Origin: Tribonema minus
Lineage: Eukaryota > Sar > Xanthophyceae > Tribonematales > Tribonemataceae
NCBI GenBank assembly: GCA_017506865.1
Contig: JAFCMP010000021.1
Span: 62,001 to 126,000, forward strand
Direction: 5' to 3'
Length of the DNA: 64,000 nucleotides
Shown here: in pieces, positions 29,211 through 37,808 of the stretch
Position numbering within the stretch: the first letter of the stretch is position 1
Layout of the letters: each line of letters starts with the position of its first letter
Notes under the pieces: generated by a model
The model's database searches: none
Told to the model about the DNA's origin: nothing
The model's input: the letters and a program-made list of their open reading frames with translations, nothing else
Translations under genes and position numbers: made by a program

Positions 29211-29801
29211 TCAGTCATCCAGCATCAAAAATTTACTAGTCAAACGTTTCACTTCTACAACAGGAGTTGACGTCGTCAGCCTCCTAATAACATCTCGATG
29301 CCCACGATTGTTGACATCGATAAACACGAGCGTCAGCCATGGAGCGGCAGCAGCGAATAGGCACCACTGTGCCCCTACTGATTTGGTGTGTCCATATATG
29401 TAATAACTGAGAGTGTAGCTGAGTATGTTCATCACGACGTAGAAAACAGAAAATTCGAGTCCGTACGCAGCCAACACAGACAGGCACCCGAGGAAAAACA
29501 TGTAGTAAATACGACTGTACTTGGTGTTGTTCCAAGCCCATAGCAAATGCCCGCCAGACTCTGCAGTGATCTCAGTGCATTCGTCGTTCATCACAAATGA
29601 TGTATACACACTGGTGAAGACCAGAAATATGCACATGAGCCAGTGCACATACGGGGGCATTGTTCGTCGCCTCGCGATCAGTATGCCAATCCAAAGGGCG
29701 ACAGGCTCGAAGTGATTTATCTGAATCATACAATGTGTCGTCAACACATTTAGGTCATTGCACGAGTCATTTACGTGTAAAATGAGTTCCCCCAACTGCA
29801 T
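29211..29801 (-). CDS. Multi-pass membrane protein of unknown function
   Basis: From ATG 29801 (MQLGELILHVND) this is a 196-residue protein with about five hydrophobic segments, for example ALWIGILIA, WLMCIFLVFTSVYTSF, MFFLGCLSVLAAYGL, VFYVVMNILSYTLSYY and LFAAAAPWLTLVFI. A conserved-looking stretch HLLWAWNNTKYSR sits between segments two and three. The family is not recognised. The frame extends to 29876, but a TATA box just upstream of ATG 29801 favours the shorter form. The retrotransposon copy B ends directly upstream. Confidence 0.65.
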   Translation of the reverse strand: MQLGELILHVNDSCNDLNVLTTHCMIQINHFEPVALWIGILIARRRTMPPYVHWLMCIFLVFTSVYTSFVMNDECTEITAESGGHLLWAWNNTKYSRIYYMFFLGCLSVLAAYGLEFSVFYVVMNILSYTLSYYIYGHTKSVGAQWCLFAAAAPWLTLVFIDVNNRGHRDVIRRLTTSTPVVEVKRLTSKFLMLDD

Positions 29802-29818
29802 TTGTACGTATGGACTTG

Positions 29819-29829
29819 TATTTATAAAG
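29819..29829 (-). promoter_or_regulatory. TATA box of the membrane-protein gene
   Basis: The minus strand reads CCTTTATAAATAC, centred about 23 bp before ATG 29801. Spacing to the start codon is short, which is common for compact viral genes. Confidence 0.5.
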
Positions 29830-29885
29830 GCCCAAGGGAGGCCGGGTTGCCTATGCAATCGAAAAGCTTGCGTCAACGCAGCAGC

Positions 29886-32800
29886 CTAGTCTGCGCTGTG
29901 CCCTAGGAGCTTGGATACCGGCGCCGCAACACAGCCCAGCATTCGCGCTCCACGTGTGTACGCCATGACGCGCTCCGCCAACTCCCGCGCCAGCGATATG
30001 CTCAGCTCAATGAGGATCTGACGCTTAGCTAACCCGGCCTTGCGTAACACATCTGCCTTCCCCCCCCCTGAGCACAGTGCTGAGTGCATTGCCAACTCCT
30101 TAACAAAAAGGCTTGTCTGCTTGCCCAGCCGTCCGTACGACTCCTGCACGAATGGCACAAAAGCCCAAGATGACGTCAAGGTGCCGGTGTGGCGCTTGAC
30201 CTTCGCGTCCTCCCCCACCCCAGCAGCATAGCCGTCCGTGTTCGAGGCATTTGTTTTGCCTGTCAGGTACGAGCTCGCTGTGGGCGCGCGCACACTTGTG
30301 TCTAGCACTATTCCCTTGTTACGGTATGCACTGCTAAAGTGCAGACACCCTGGGTCAATGACTGTGTCCGCCCGATACCCCGGTACCTTGAAGACGCTAG
30401 CGTCCTCATTGCGGACAATAGAGACATGGTGCTGTCTCAAGATGCGCTGCAGGCACCGCTCTTGGGCAGTGTGTGTCGCGTTGTGCCCCCGTATGTGCTG
30501 GCTGGGGCAGCTGATCGCATGCGTGGAGGTGGGGCTCACATCACTGCACCGCCATGGGCACACCTCGTCCTGTATGCCCCACCCGTCTATGAAGATCGCA
30601 ATCAAAATCATCGTGGCTGCTGCCATACTGGACATGGGCGCCGCACCCGGGCGGTCATTGGCAGTGGGTGGCACGCTCATCCACGCCATTGCCCCGGACG
30701 CACGCTGGCTGCGCAGCTGCGCCAGGACCCGTGCGCTAGCCTGTTGGCGGCGGCGGCTGGTGTCGCGAGAGTCACCAATAGGTGCAGCCTGCGTCGGCTT
30801 GCCCACGGCACCAGCCGAGGCAGCCTCTAGGTCCTCCACCAGGCAATCCTCGTATTGACGTCGAAGAACATTTGAAAGGCCGGCTTGTAGTCCGTGCGTG
30901 AAGTGACCGCGCCGGCGGCGGGGCACTACCTTCCTGCAGATCTCGTCAGCATAGGCCTCCCAGTCGTCGTCGTCGTCCTCCTGCCCGCCGCTGCAGCTGC
31001 TTTCTTCCGCGCTAGTTTGTGTTTTAGCGGGCGTGGAAGGGGCAGCCGCGGCAGCGGCTTGAGGGCCAGGTACGGTCGCCGCCGCAGCGGCCGCCTCGGC
31101 GCCAGGCACAATGCCGTGGGTGTGTGGGGCTGGCTCAGTGGTCACTGTCTCCGTGACGGCAGTTGCGGCGTAGATCGCTTGCACCGCAGTGGGGAGCGTC
31201 GACGCTGCGGCCGTCGTATCTGCTGCCCACCGTAGCAACGATGCTGGGAGCTGCTCGGCCACAGCTGTGCGTGATTTTTCGCCGCCATCAGCTGTCAGCG
31301 CTCGCGTAGAGCGTCGCACGGCCTCGATGATTGGCGGCAGTCCCTGGTCCTCGCGTATTGCGCATGAGTGCTGCGCGAACCAGGTGACTGCGCCGTGTTC
31401 GTCAGTGCCGAGCCTCAGGGCCCCTGCTGCCACAGTGGCATGAATTATTGCCGGCCTCAGTGTTGTGCATGCCTGGGCCGTGTATGCGGCTGGTGCCAGT
31501 AGCCCCAAAAGCGGCATGCCCAGACCGCCTCGTCGCTCCGGCAACCGTGACGCCCGCAGTGGCACTGCGATGCCAGTGAGATCTGGCGGGCCCAAGCGCG
31601 GCAATACCAGCACGCTGCCACTGCTGGCTTCCTCATTGTCACCAGCAGTGCAGGCGGCCAGCAGGTGTGACTTCATGGCTGCCGCGGTAGAGCAGCCGTG
31701 CAGATGCAGCATGCGTTCGAGCGTCCATGCACAGAACCCGTCAAACGCGTGCAACCATGTCTCACTCAAAGCCGTGTCAACGACCCGAGCTAAGAAGCCC
31801 ATGCGCTTCGTCAGTGACCTGCGTAGAATGAACTGTGCTGCCTGTAGGTGATGCCGCGCCATTCCAGCTAGCTGCCACGACAATCGCCATGTCCCTGCGT
31901 CGACAAGATGCTTGCTCATGGCAGCGTGCACATAGGCTGGGTGCCCTACCGGTACTCCGACCGACGTAAAGCCCTGACTGGATTCTGGCATGGTGGTGTC
32001 CACAAACGGTATGTCAAGGGCGCGCAGGCGTGCTCTGGCCGCTTCATCAAACACTGTGCCGCGCATGGCGATGGCCAGCGACTTGTCTGGTCGAACGCGT
32101 AGGCCCCCTGCCGCCAGCCGGCGGATCACCTCTGCCACCCCAGCGGCCGCTGCATCGTCGAAGTAGGCAGCTTGCAGCACGTTGAGGTCATCCAGGAAAG
32201 CGCAGTGCGGGGCTGGCGGTTCCGCTGTGCTGTGGCCGTAGGCCGGCATACTGCCGGGCGTCGCATTCACTCCATCAGGGTAGAAGAGTAGGAAGGCCGC
32301 TGCCACTGCAAAGTACAGCGGCCCTAGAGGGTCCCCTTGCTGGCACCCTAGGTGGGAGCAGATAATGCGAGCTTCACCGTTCACCTCCACCCGCATCTCT
32401 GGGGCAGTGTCACCACAGTATACGGACTCAAAGTGCGGGAGCAGCTCCGGACAGAAGAGCATAAGCCCCCGCACAATGGCGGCGCGATCCACACTGTTAA
32501 ATGCGTTCTCACAGTCCAGTTGGATAGTGGTGCCATACAGCTCGTGCCACACGCGCGCGCGCGCTGCCACATGCTCGACGCCAGACCGGTATCCTACGCC
32601 AAACTGCGACATGGAGGCCAGCAGCCCCGATATCTTGCCCTTGACACTCCGTGCCGCTGTGGACCCGAGGAGTCTGCGCCAGACACTGGAGCAGGCGATC
32701 GGACGCCGCTTCTGTCCTATGCCTGAGAGGGCCGCGGCGCGGAGAAGCCGTTGCGATTGCTCCGGCAGCAGTTCGGGCTCAACAAGCAGCGTCGTGAACA

Positions 32801-33530
32801 CCTTGGCCAGGTGATGGGCGAATGCCGGTTCCATCACATCTGATTCTGAATCACCAGCTAGTCCTGGCGAGGCACTGCTCACGGGGCGGGTGGCTGCTTT
32901 CACTGGTGCACCAGGCCCAGCGGCCATCAAGAGGTGTTCATAGCGTAGGCCGTCCAGCCCTCCTGCCTTCCCCGCCCCTGCTGCGGACAAGGTCGACAGT
33001 ATGTCTGCCGCCTCCACCTCGAGGCGCCGTCCGGCTGCGCTGGCAGCATCCTCAGGCCTATCGCTGTGATCATGTGCCTGACCCGATTCGAAGACAGGAC
33101 TGCCGCTGCCAGCTGGCCCGGTGGTCGTTGCCACCCCTGCGCTGTGTAAGCAGTGCCGCCGGGCGTCGCGTACCAGGCCGCGCACTTGCTCCATTGGCGT
33201 ATCGACTACCCCCGGCCGGGTGCCAGTTTCAGGGTGCTTTGCTGCCAGCACCTGTGCCGTGACCTCGTCTGCTGGGGCGCATGCTTCACGCGCCTCTAGT
33301 CGTGCGGCAGCCAAGCCTACCCCCCGTCGCTTGCCTGAGAGGGCAGCGCATGCTGTTTGCTGCCTGGAGTCAGCCTCCGTCCAGTCGGCATCGAAGTTCG
33401 TTTGTGCCGACGCCATAGCTGCGTTGTTTGGTTTGGGGGCCCGCAGCGCCGCTGCTGCTGACAGCGTCTTTCTCAGTAGCTCCGCGAAGTCGCCAGACAG
33501 CAACGCTGCCAGCCGGGCCGCAGGCGGCAT
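29886..33530 (-). CDS. Retrotransposon ORF2: reverse transcriptase and restriction-like endonuclease
   Basis: This 1,214-residue protein would copy the element's RNA into DNA at a nicked target. Reverse transcriptase motifs lie at about residues 345 (LDCENAFNSVDR), 405 (QGDPLGPLYFA) and 440 (FLDDLNVL). Near the C-terminus a Cys/His cluster (CPWRCSDV, THAISC) precedes VRNEDASVF, GYRADTVI and GIVLDTSVRAP. This R-x-D followed by D order is typical of restriction-like endonucleases in non-LTR elements. The Ala/Pro/Thr-rich segment at 780-870 is a linker. ATG 33530 lies inside the end of ORF1. The frame is intact, so this copy may be active if the two ORFs are both translated. Confidence 0.88.
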   Translation of the reverse strand: MPPAARLAALLSGDFAELLRKTLSAAAALRAPKPNNAAMASAQTNFDADWTEADSRQQTACAALSGKRRGVGLAAARLEAREACAPADEVTAQVLAAKHPETGTRPGVVDTPMEQVRGLVRDARRHCLHSAGVATTTGPAGSGSPVFESGQAHDHSDRPEDAASAAGRRLEVEAADILSTLSAAGAGKAGGLDGLRYEHLLMAAGPGAPVKAATRPVSSASPGLAGDSESDVMEPAFAHHLAKVFTTLLVEPELLPEQSQRLLRAAALSGIGQKRRPIACSSVWRRLLGSTAARSVKGKISGLLASMSQFGVGYRSGVEHVAARARVWHELYGTTIQLDCENAFNSVDRAAIVRGLMLFCPELLPHFESVYCGDTAPEMRVEVNGEARIICSHLGCQQGDPLGPLYFAVAAAFLLFYPDGVNATPGSMPAYGHSTAEPPAPHCAFLDDLNVLQAAYFDDAAAAGVAEVIRRLAAGGLRVRPDKSLAIAMRGTVFDEAARARLRALDIPFVDTTMPESSQGFTSVGVPVGHPAYVHAAMSKHLVDAGTWRLSWQLAGMARHHLQAAQFILRRSLTKRMGFLARVVDTALSETWLHAFDGFCAWTLERMLHLHGCSTAAAMKSHLLAACTAGDNEEASSGSVLVLPRLGPPDLTGIAVPLRASRLPERRGGLGMPLLGLLAPAAYTAQACTTLRPAIIHATVAAGALRLGTDEHGAVTWFAQHSCAIREDQGLPPIIEAVRRSTRALTADGGEKSRTAVAEQLPASLLRWAADTTAAASTLPTAVQAIYAATAVTETVTTEPAPHTHGIVPGAEAAAAAATVPGPQAAAAAAPSTPAKTQTSAEESSCSGGQEDDDDDWEAYADEICRKVVPRRRRGHFTHGLQAGLSNVLRRQYEDCLVEDLEAASAGAVGKPTQAAPIGDSRDTSRRRQQASARVLAQLRSQRASGAMAWMSVPPTANDRPGAAPMSSMAAATMILIAIFIDGWGIQDEVCPWRCSDVSPTSTHAISCPSQHIRGHNATHTAQERCLQRILRQHHVSIVRNEDASVFKVPGYRADTVIDPGCLHFSSAYRNKGIVLDTSVRAPTASSYLTGKTNASNTDGYAAGVGEDAKVKRHTGTLTSSWAFVPFVQESYGRLGKQTSLFVKELAMHSALCSGGGKADVLRKAGLAKRQILIELSISLARELAERVMAYTRGARMLGCVAAPVSKLLGHSAD

Positions 33531-36387
33531 ACCGGTTCAACGAAGTTCCCTCCGGTTGCCTACCAAAGGCCATCGCTGCTAGCAGGTGCAGCAGCCTGTA
33601 GCCGCGCTGCACTAGAGTCTGAGAAACCTGATGAGCAAACGCCCCGGCACCATGGTGGAGGCGCACCCGTGCCGCCTCACGTGCACTGTCTGTGGCGTCC
33701 GCCAGTAGTCGTGTGGCGTGCTCCACTAGCCGTGCCCACTGGGTGCACTGCAGCTGAGTGCGGAAGGGGTTGGCAGTCGTGGTGAACCGCAGCAGCAGTA
33801 GATCCGCCTCATTGGTCTGGTCAAGTGCGTGGACGACCGAGGGCGTCGAGAGGTCCCAAGCCAGGGATGCTCGTGCCTGGGGCTTTGAGGGCCTGCCACT
33901 GGTGGTGGTGGTCGGGGGGGGCGGTGACGCGGCATCGTCCGGCGGGTCCACGTCCATGTCCGCCCATCCCACGGCCGTCCCGTGGGGGGGGCTGCTGTCC
34001 TGCAGCCTCAGGCTGTCAGACTGAGTGCGGCTGCCGGCGCTGCTAGGCGGTGCCGCAGCAGCTGCCGTTCGGCGCCGGCGTTGCGCGCCGGTTGCCGTGG
34101 CCGCCGGGCGTTTCTTGCTAGACTTTGAGTTGGCAGCGCCACTAGCCGGCACCGCCGGTAGTTTTGGAGGTGTCGCTGCGGCAGCCCCCGCCGCCGCGGC
34201 CGCGCCGTCGCTACCCGCACCCCCGCCCTCGGACTGGCCCGGGGGTACTGCCGGGCGTGCGCGCGTGGGGGCGCTTCCATTTCGTCGACACGTGTGGCAT
34301 GGCGAGGTCAGCGCGCATTGCCTCTGCCCCGCGCTGGCTGACATATGGACCAGGCCGCAGGCACCTGTGCATGCACTCAGCTTCCTTACCGCCCGTAGGA
34401 AGTCTTCTGCCGTGCAACCATACATGGTGCTCATCTCCTGCACATGCTTGGCATGGTGTGCCCCAGTGCTGCAGGTACTGCTGCCTGAAGGGGCACGGTC
34501 ACCGGATGGGTCGTGATCAACCTGCTGCCGGATGCCCTTGGCGTATGCTGCCGCCGGATTTTGCTGACAGTGTGATGTGCTCGCCTCAGGGTTCAGCATC
34601 GACCTCGTGCAGCTACCACCGTTGAAGTGGGCCACTACCGGTGCCATGCGGCTCGCAGCTGACAGTTTGCCTCGCTGTTTGCTGTCCTCTTTCTGACCAA
34701 GCTGCCAAAATGCCAGCGTGCATAGTGGACACCTCAGTGGCTCAGGCTGCTGTGGCAACTGCAGCGCAGTACGGGGCTGTGTCCGACTCGGAGCCGTGAT
34801 GTGGGTGCTGTTAGCTTGAGTGGTCGCCGACGCTGTCATAGTGGTTGGCAAGGGCGGAGGTGCCGCAGGGGCGACAAGCAGTTCAAAGTGTCCCACATTT
34901 GTATATAGCCCAGGCGGCGTCCACAGCACATCCAGATGGCAGTCAGGCTGAGCTGGAGTCGCCGGTGCGAATACTGCTGGCAGCCCCATCAGTTGTGCCA
35001 GCACCAGCCCTGTTGATTTTTGCGTGCTGCCAGTGGCCTGAGGCTTGGCCTGCCACACCGTCACCGAGACCGCGTAGACCGCTGCAACAATGGCCCACAC
35101 AGACAAACCGAGGGGCCGTCCCCACACGCCCTCTTCCTGTAGGCGTTGCAGCAGGAGCGTGTGCCCGCTGTCCTTGCTATGCGTTTCATTTGTGCCGTAC
35201 TCGATTGCGAGGCAGCGAGCGCGTGTCCCGTACGTGTCGAATTGTTCACGTGTACACGCAGGTTGGGCTGCGGCATGCGCGGTCAGTTGACGCATCGATG
35301 ACATGCTGGCCCCTTGTTTGCCCGCCCCCTGCGTGACGTATGCCACCATCCCGTCCAGCAGTGCCTCTCGCATGGCAATCACCAGCGCTGGGGCCGGCAG
35401 TCCGTGCTCAACTGCGACGCTGCCTATGCCGTGTAGAGCTGTATGAATCAGGCAGTTGCCGTTGCCCACGTTGCTCACGGGGCGAAGCTCCCCACCACGT
35501 GCTAGCGTCGCTGTGTTTTCCCCAAGCGCCTGTTTGTGGAGTGCCTGCAGGCCCGTGTGCCAAGTGGAAAAACCATAGTTGGTGGCTTTTGCCAGCGCGT
35601 CTTGCTGCTCCTCCACGGTGACTGTATGGCACACGGTTGAGGGTATCCGGGTCGCCACCGTCGCGGTGGTGACCTTCGCCGGCCCGGATATTGGTGCTGA
35701 GGGGGCAGAGGCACCGCCCCTTGGCGGTGTGGTGGCTGGTGCCAGCTGCCCTAGGGGTGCAGGAGAATTGTCGCACTGGGCCTGTCGCTCCTGCGTCCGC
35801 CGTCTGTGTTTACCTCTGCGTCGACTGCGCTTTCCACTGGCAACCATAGCCGTGGCAGATGCTGTCTCGGTCATTGTTGCGTGGGTGCTGTTATCACCGG
35901 CCTGCGTTACGTCTGACTCGCCATGTTTCCCGGCTGGCTGGCGAGGCGACCTGGCAACGACCTGTTCCCTAAGGGAGAGTTGGTCAAACACCGCTGCCAG
36001 GTCGTTACCCTCTTCTCGGAGGGAGAGCAAGCTGAACGTGACCGTCAGGTCATGCATCTGATTCACCAGCGGTGCGCAGGGAGTCCGGCCCAGCAGGGTC
36101 TGCGTTGCTGGCGCGTGCAGTCGGCGTGACGTGCGGCAGGGTTCAAGCTTGGTACCCGTCGGCCAAGCGCAAAGCACCGTGACGCGTGCCCGATTGGGGG
36201 CAAGGGCCAGTGCACGTACCCTGCGCGCGAGTGCGCCAGCCGCCCCCAGCAAGCCTTGCCAGTGAGATCCCGTCGGGTCCCTGGGGCATTCGCTAGACTG
36301 AGCGCCCGCTGCGACACATCTCGGGTAACAACACGCCAGCCCAGGGGCACCACCATGCCAGTCAGCGCGCGCACACCATAGAAACAA
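33370..36387 (-). CDS. Retrotransposon ORF1 with OTU-like cysteine protease domain
   Basis: This 1,005-residue protein has an OTU-like protease domain at about residues 305-510. The catalytic motif reads VGNGNCLIHTAL, with Asn where most OTU enzymes have Asp before the Cys motif, and HFELLVAP supplies the histidine. Later Cys/His clusters (CPLCTLAFWQ; CTGACGLVH; SPCHTCRR) look like zinc fingers for RNA or DNA binding. A basic segment (KRSRRRGKHRRR) lies near 185. Its last 160 bp overlap ORF2 in another frame. This arrangement depends on a 10-bp stretch (TTCGTTGAAC on the coding strand) that copy A lacks. Confidence 0.82.
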   Translation of the reverse strand: MFLWCARADWHGGAPGLACCYPRCVAAGAQSSECPRDPTGSHWQGLLGAAGALARRVRALALAPNRARVTVLCAWPTGTKLEPCRTSRRLHAPATQTLLGRTPCAPLVNQMHDLTVTFSLLSLREEGNDLAAVFDQLSLREQVVARSPRQPAGKHGESDVTQAGDNSTHATMTETASATAMVASGKRSRRRGKHRRRTQERQAQCDNSPAPLGQLAPATTPPRGGASAPSAPISGPAKVTTATVATRIPSTVCHTVTVEEQQDALAKATNYGFSTWHTGLQALHKQALGENTATLARGGELRPVSNVGNGNCLIHTALHGIGSVAVEHGLPAPALVIAMREALLDGMVAYVTQGAGKQGASMSSMRQLTAHAAAQPACTREQFDTYGTRARCLAIEYGTNETHSKDSGHTLLLQRLQEEGVWGRPLGLSVWAIVAAVYAVSVTVWQAKPQATGSTQKSTGLVLAQLMGLPAVFAPATPAQPDCHLDVLWTPPGLYTNVGHFELLVAPAAPPPLPTTMTASATTQANSTHITAPSRTQPRTALQLPQQPEPLRCPLCTLAFWQLGQKEDSKQRGKLSAASRMAPVVAHFNGGSCTRSMLNPEASTSHCQQNPAAAYAKGIRQQVDHDPSGDRAPSGSSTCSTGAHHAKHVQEMSTMYGCTAEDFLRAVRKLSACTGACGLVHMSASAGQRQCALTSPCHTCRRNGSAPTRARPAVPPGQSEGGGAGSDGAAAAAGAAAATPPKLPAVPASGAANSKSSKKRPAATATGAQRRRRTAAAAAPPSSAGSRTQSDSLRLQDSSPPHGTAVGWADMDVDPPDDAASPPPPTTTTSGRPSKPQARASLAWDLSTPSVVHALDQTNEADLLLLRFTTTANPFRTQLQCTQWARLVEHATRLLADATDSAREAARVRLHHGAGAFAHQVSQTLVQRGYRLLHLLAAMAFGRQPEGTSLNRYAACGPAGSVAVWRLRGATEKDAVSSSGAAGPQTKQRSYGVGTNELRCRLDGG

Positions 36388-36556
36388 CTAAGGTGGGCTC
36401 ACGCAGCCAGGTGTGAGTAGTACTCATGAGCTGACGCATCTCGGGTAACAACACGCCAGCCCAGGGGCACCACCATGCCAGTCAGCGCGCGCACACCATA
36501 GAAACAACTAAGGTGGGCTCACGCAGCCAGGTGTGAGTAGTACTCATGAGCTGACG
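36317..36556. repeat. Perfect tandem duplication of 120 bp at the retrotransposon 5' end
   Basis: Two head-to-tail copies, 36317-36436 and 36437-36556, are identical by eye. The left copy carries the ORF1 start codon at 36387. Tandem 5' units are common in non-LTR elements and often carry promoter activity. The rest of the gap to 36780 holds no gene that I can support. Confidence 0.92.
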
Positions 36557-36780
36557 ACGTGCATTTGTACTACACACATGAAAAACGTTGCGTCTGCCAG
36601 CAAGTTGTACTTGTATTGTATAGTGCATAACATCCAGACATGCCGATGACGTATGCGATCGCTGAGATGGGAGCATTATAGCACATGGTGATTGGGAAGT
36701 GCTTGTAGTGATGTATATATTTGTTTTGACACACAAGTACATTTGCCTCACCACTGCCTTACATTTCGGCCGGTTCAGCT

Positions 36781-37119
36781 TCAGCGTGCTTGATCACCGC
36801 TGCGCTGGCGCTTTGCAGATTGTCTGTCATTTTTTTTTATGTTTTTGGGACCCTTCAGCTCCTTCTTTAACTCTGCTGCGACGCTGTCTGCTGCATCCTT
36901 GGCCACTTTGGTGAGCATTGTTATGGCACTGTGTGTGCGAGGAGTGGCTTTTCTTCGCTTGCGTGCAGATGTGGGCGTCTTGCGCACACCGTGCGGCTTG
37001 CGAGGTGACTTGCGAGGTGACTTGCGAGGTGACTTGCGAAGTGACTTGTGGTGCGACATGCGAGGTGACTGGAAAGGAGCCTTGCGAAGAGACTTGCGAT
37101 GAGACTTGAGGGGCGGCAT
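36781..37119 (-). CDS. Basic SPKK-repeat protein, histone H1-like
   Basis: This 112-residue protein is very rich in Lys, Arg, Ser and Pro. Residues 1-45 carry repeated S-P-R-K units (LRKSPRKSPRKSPRK), the minor-groove-binding SPKK motif of linker and sperm-type histones. A short helical segment (about 66-90, with KDAADSVAAELKKELKG) and another basic tail follow. It probably condenses DNA, perhaps in the virion, which is inference. There is no globular histone fold. TTATAAATA lies about 35 bp upstream of the start. Confidence 0.75.
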   Translation of the reverse strand: MPPLKSHRKSLRKAPFQSPRMSHHKSLRKSPRKSPRKSPRKPHGVRKTPTSARKRRKATPRTHSAITMLTKVAKDAADSVAAELKKELKGPKNIKKNDRQSAKRQRSGDQAR

Positions 37120-37247
37120 ATCGCAGCTGACTACTTTACTTACAGATATTTATAACCTTGAACAGCACTTTGAGCATTTGTCAGGTGATGCAGTGACATC
37201 AAAGAGCACACAGTTGATGACATTAAAGTTCGCCGGGAGCTTCGTAG

Positions 37248-37730
37248 TTAAATTGGCTTGTCAGAAACGACAATGTTGTCTCCGTGAATTTGGTAGTAGC
37301 GCGGTATAGGTTCGCCGTAGAGCAATCGCTTGCGTATGTCAGGCCACTCCTTTGCAGCTTCCTTGATCATCTCATACTCTACAGACATCTCGTACTGCAC
37401 CAGGCTCGAAAACACGTAGAGTGAGACCTCTGACTGGCAGCAGGCATACGTGCTGAAAGAAGGACCATTGCCCAATGCCTCCTCCTTGTCGTGCTGATCC
37501 ATTGCCGGCAACGACCTCATGATGTAATTGAGCATGCCCGGAACGCTGCATCCGTCTGCCATAAGTTCGTCAAATAGGAACAGCAAATACTGATCCCGAG
37601 TGAGTGAAATATGATTGGCGCCATCTTCGCAGGATGTGTCAGAATCGGAGTCGCTGGAGGACGTATCAGTGGACGTATCAGAGGGCGTGTCGGAATCGTT
37701 GTTGCCGGTTGACATGGTGTGGGTGCTCAT
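37248..37730 (-). CDS. Acidic protein of unknown function (160 aa)
   Basis: The start is placed at ATG 37730 (MSTHTMSTGN); the frame extends to 37862 into the satellite edge, which is unlikely to be coding. Residues 8-40 form an acidic Ser/Thr/Asp tract (DTSSSDSDSD). The rest is a compact domain with several Tyr and Cys residues (YLLFLFDELMADG). TATAATGTT lies about 15 bp upstream of the start. The family is not recognised. Confidence 0.55.
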   Translation of the reverse strand: MSTHTMSTGNNDSDTPSDTSTDTSSSDSDSDTSCEDGANHISLTRDQYLLFLFDELMADGCSVPGMLNYIMRSLPAMDQHDKEEALGNGPSFSTYACCQSEVSLYVFSSLVQYEMSVEYEMIKEAAKEWPDIRKRLLYGEPIPRYYQIHGDNIVVSDKPI

Positions 37731-37808
37731 CATAAACATTATATTCTCGGACAAGTTTCCGCAGTTTATAAACTTCAAACTAATGTAGTAAACATAATTC
37801 ATACTCTT

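Larger units (their letters stand above)
29886..36556 (-). mobile_element. Non-LTR retrotransposon copy B (OTU protease, reverse transcriptase, RLE)
   Basis: This is the longer copy of the element also seen at 1-5174. It has two overlapping ORFs on the minus strand and a tandem duplication near its 5' end. No long terminal repeats flank it. Reverse transcriptase plus a C-terminal restriction-like endonuclease motif places it among non-LTR retrotransposons. An OTU-type cysteine protease in the first ORF recalls elements such as Dualen/RandI of green algae, but no apurinic endonuclease is evident. The exact ends are uncertain: the left end is near the stop at 29886 or a little beyond, and the right end is at or beyond 36556. 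Confidence 0.9.

Noticed and set aside
29886-36556. LTR retrotransposon
   Set aside because: There are no flanking long repeats, no integrase or aspartic protease motif, and the endonuclease motif is of the restriction-like type.
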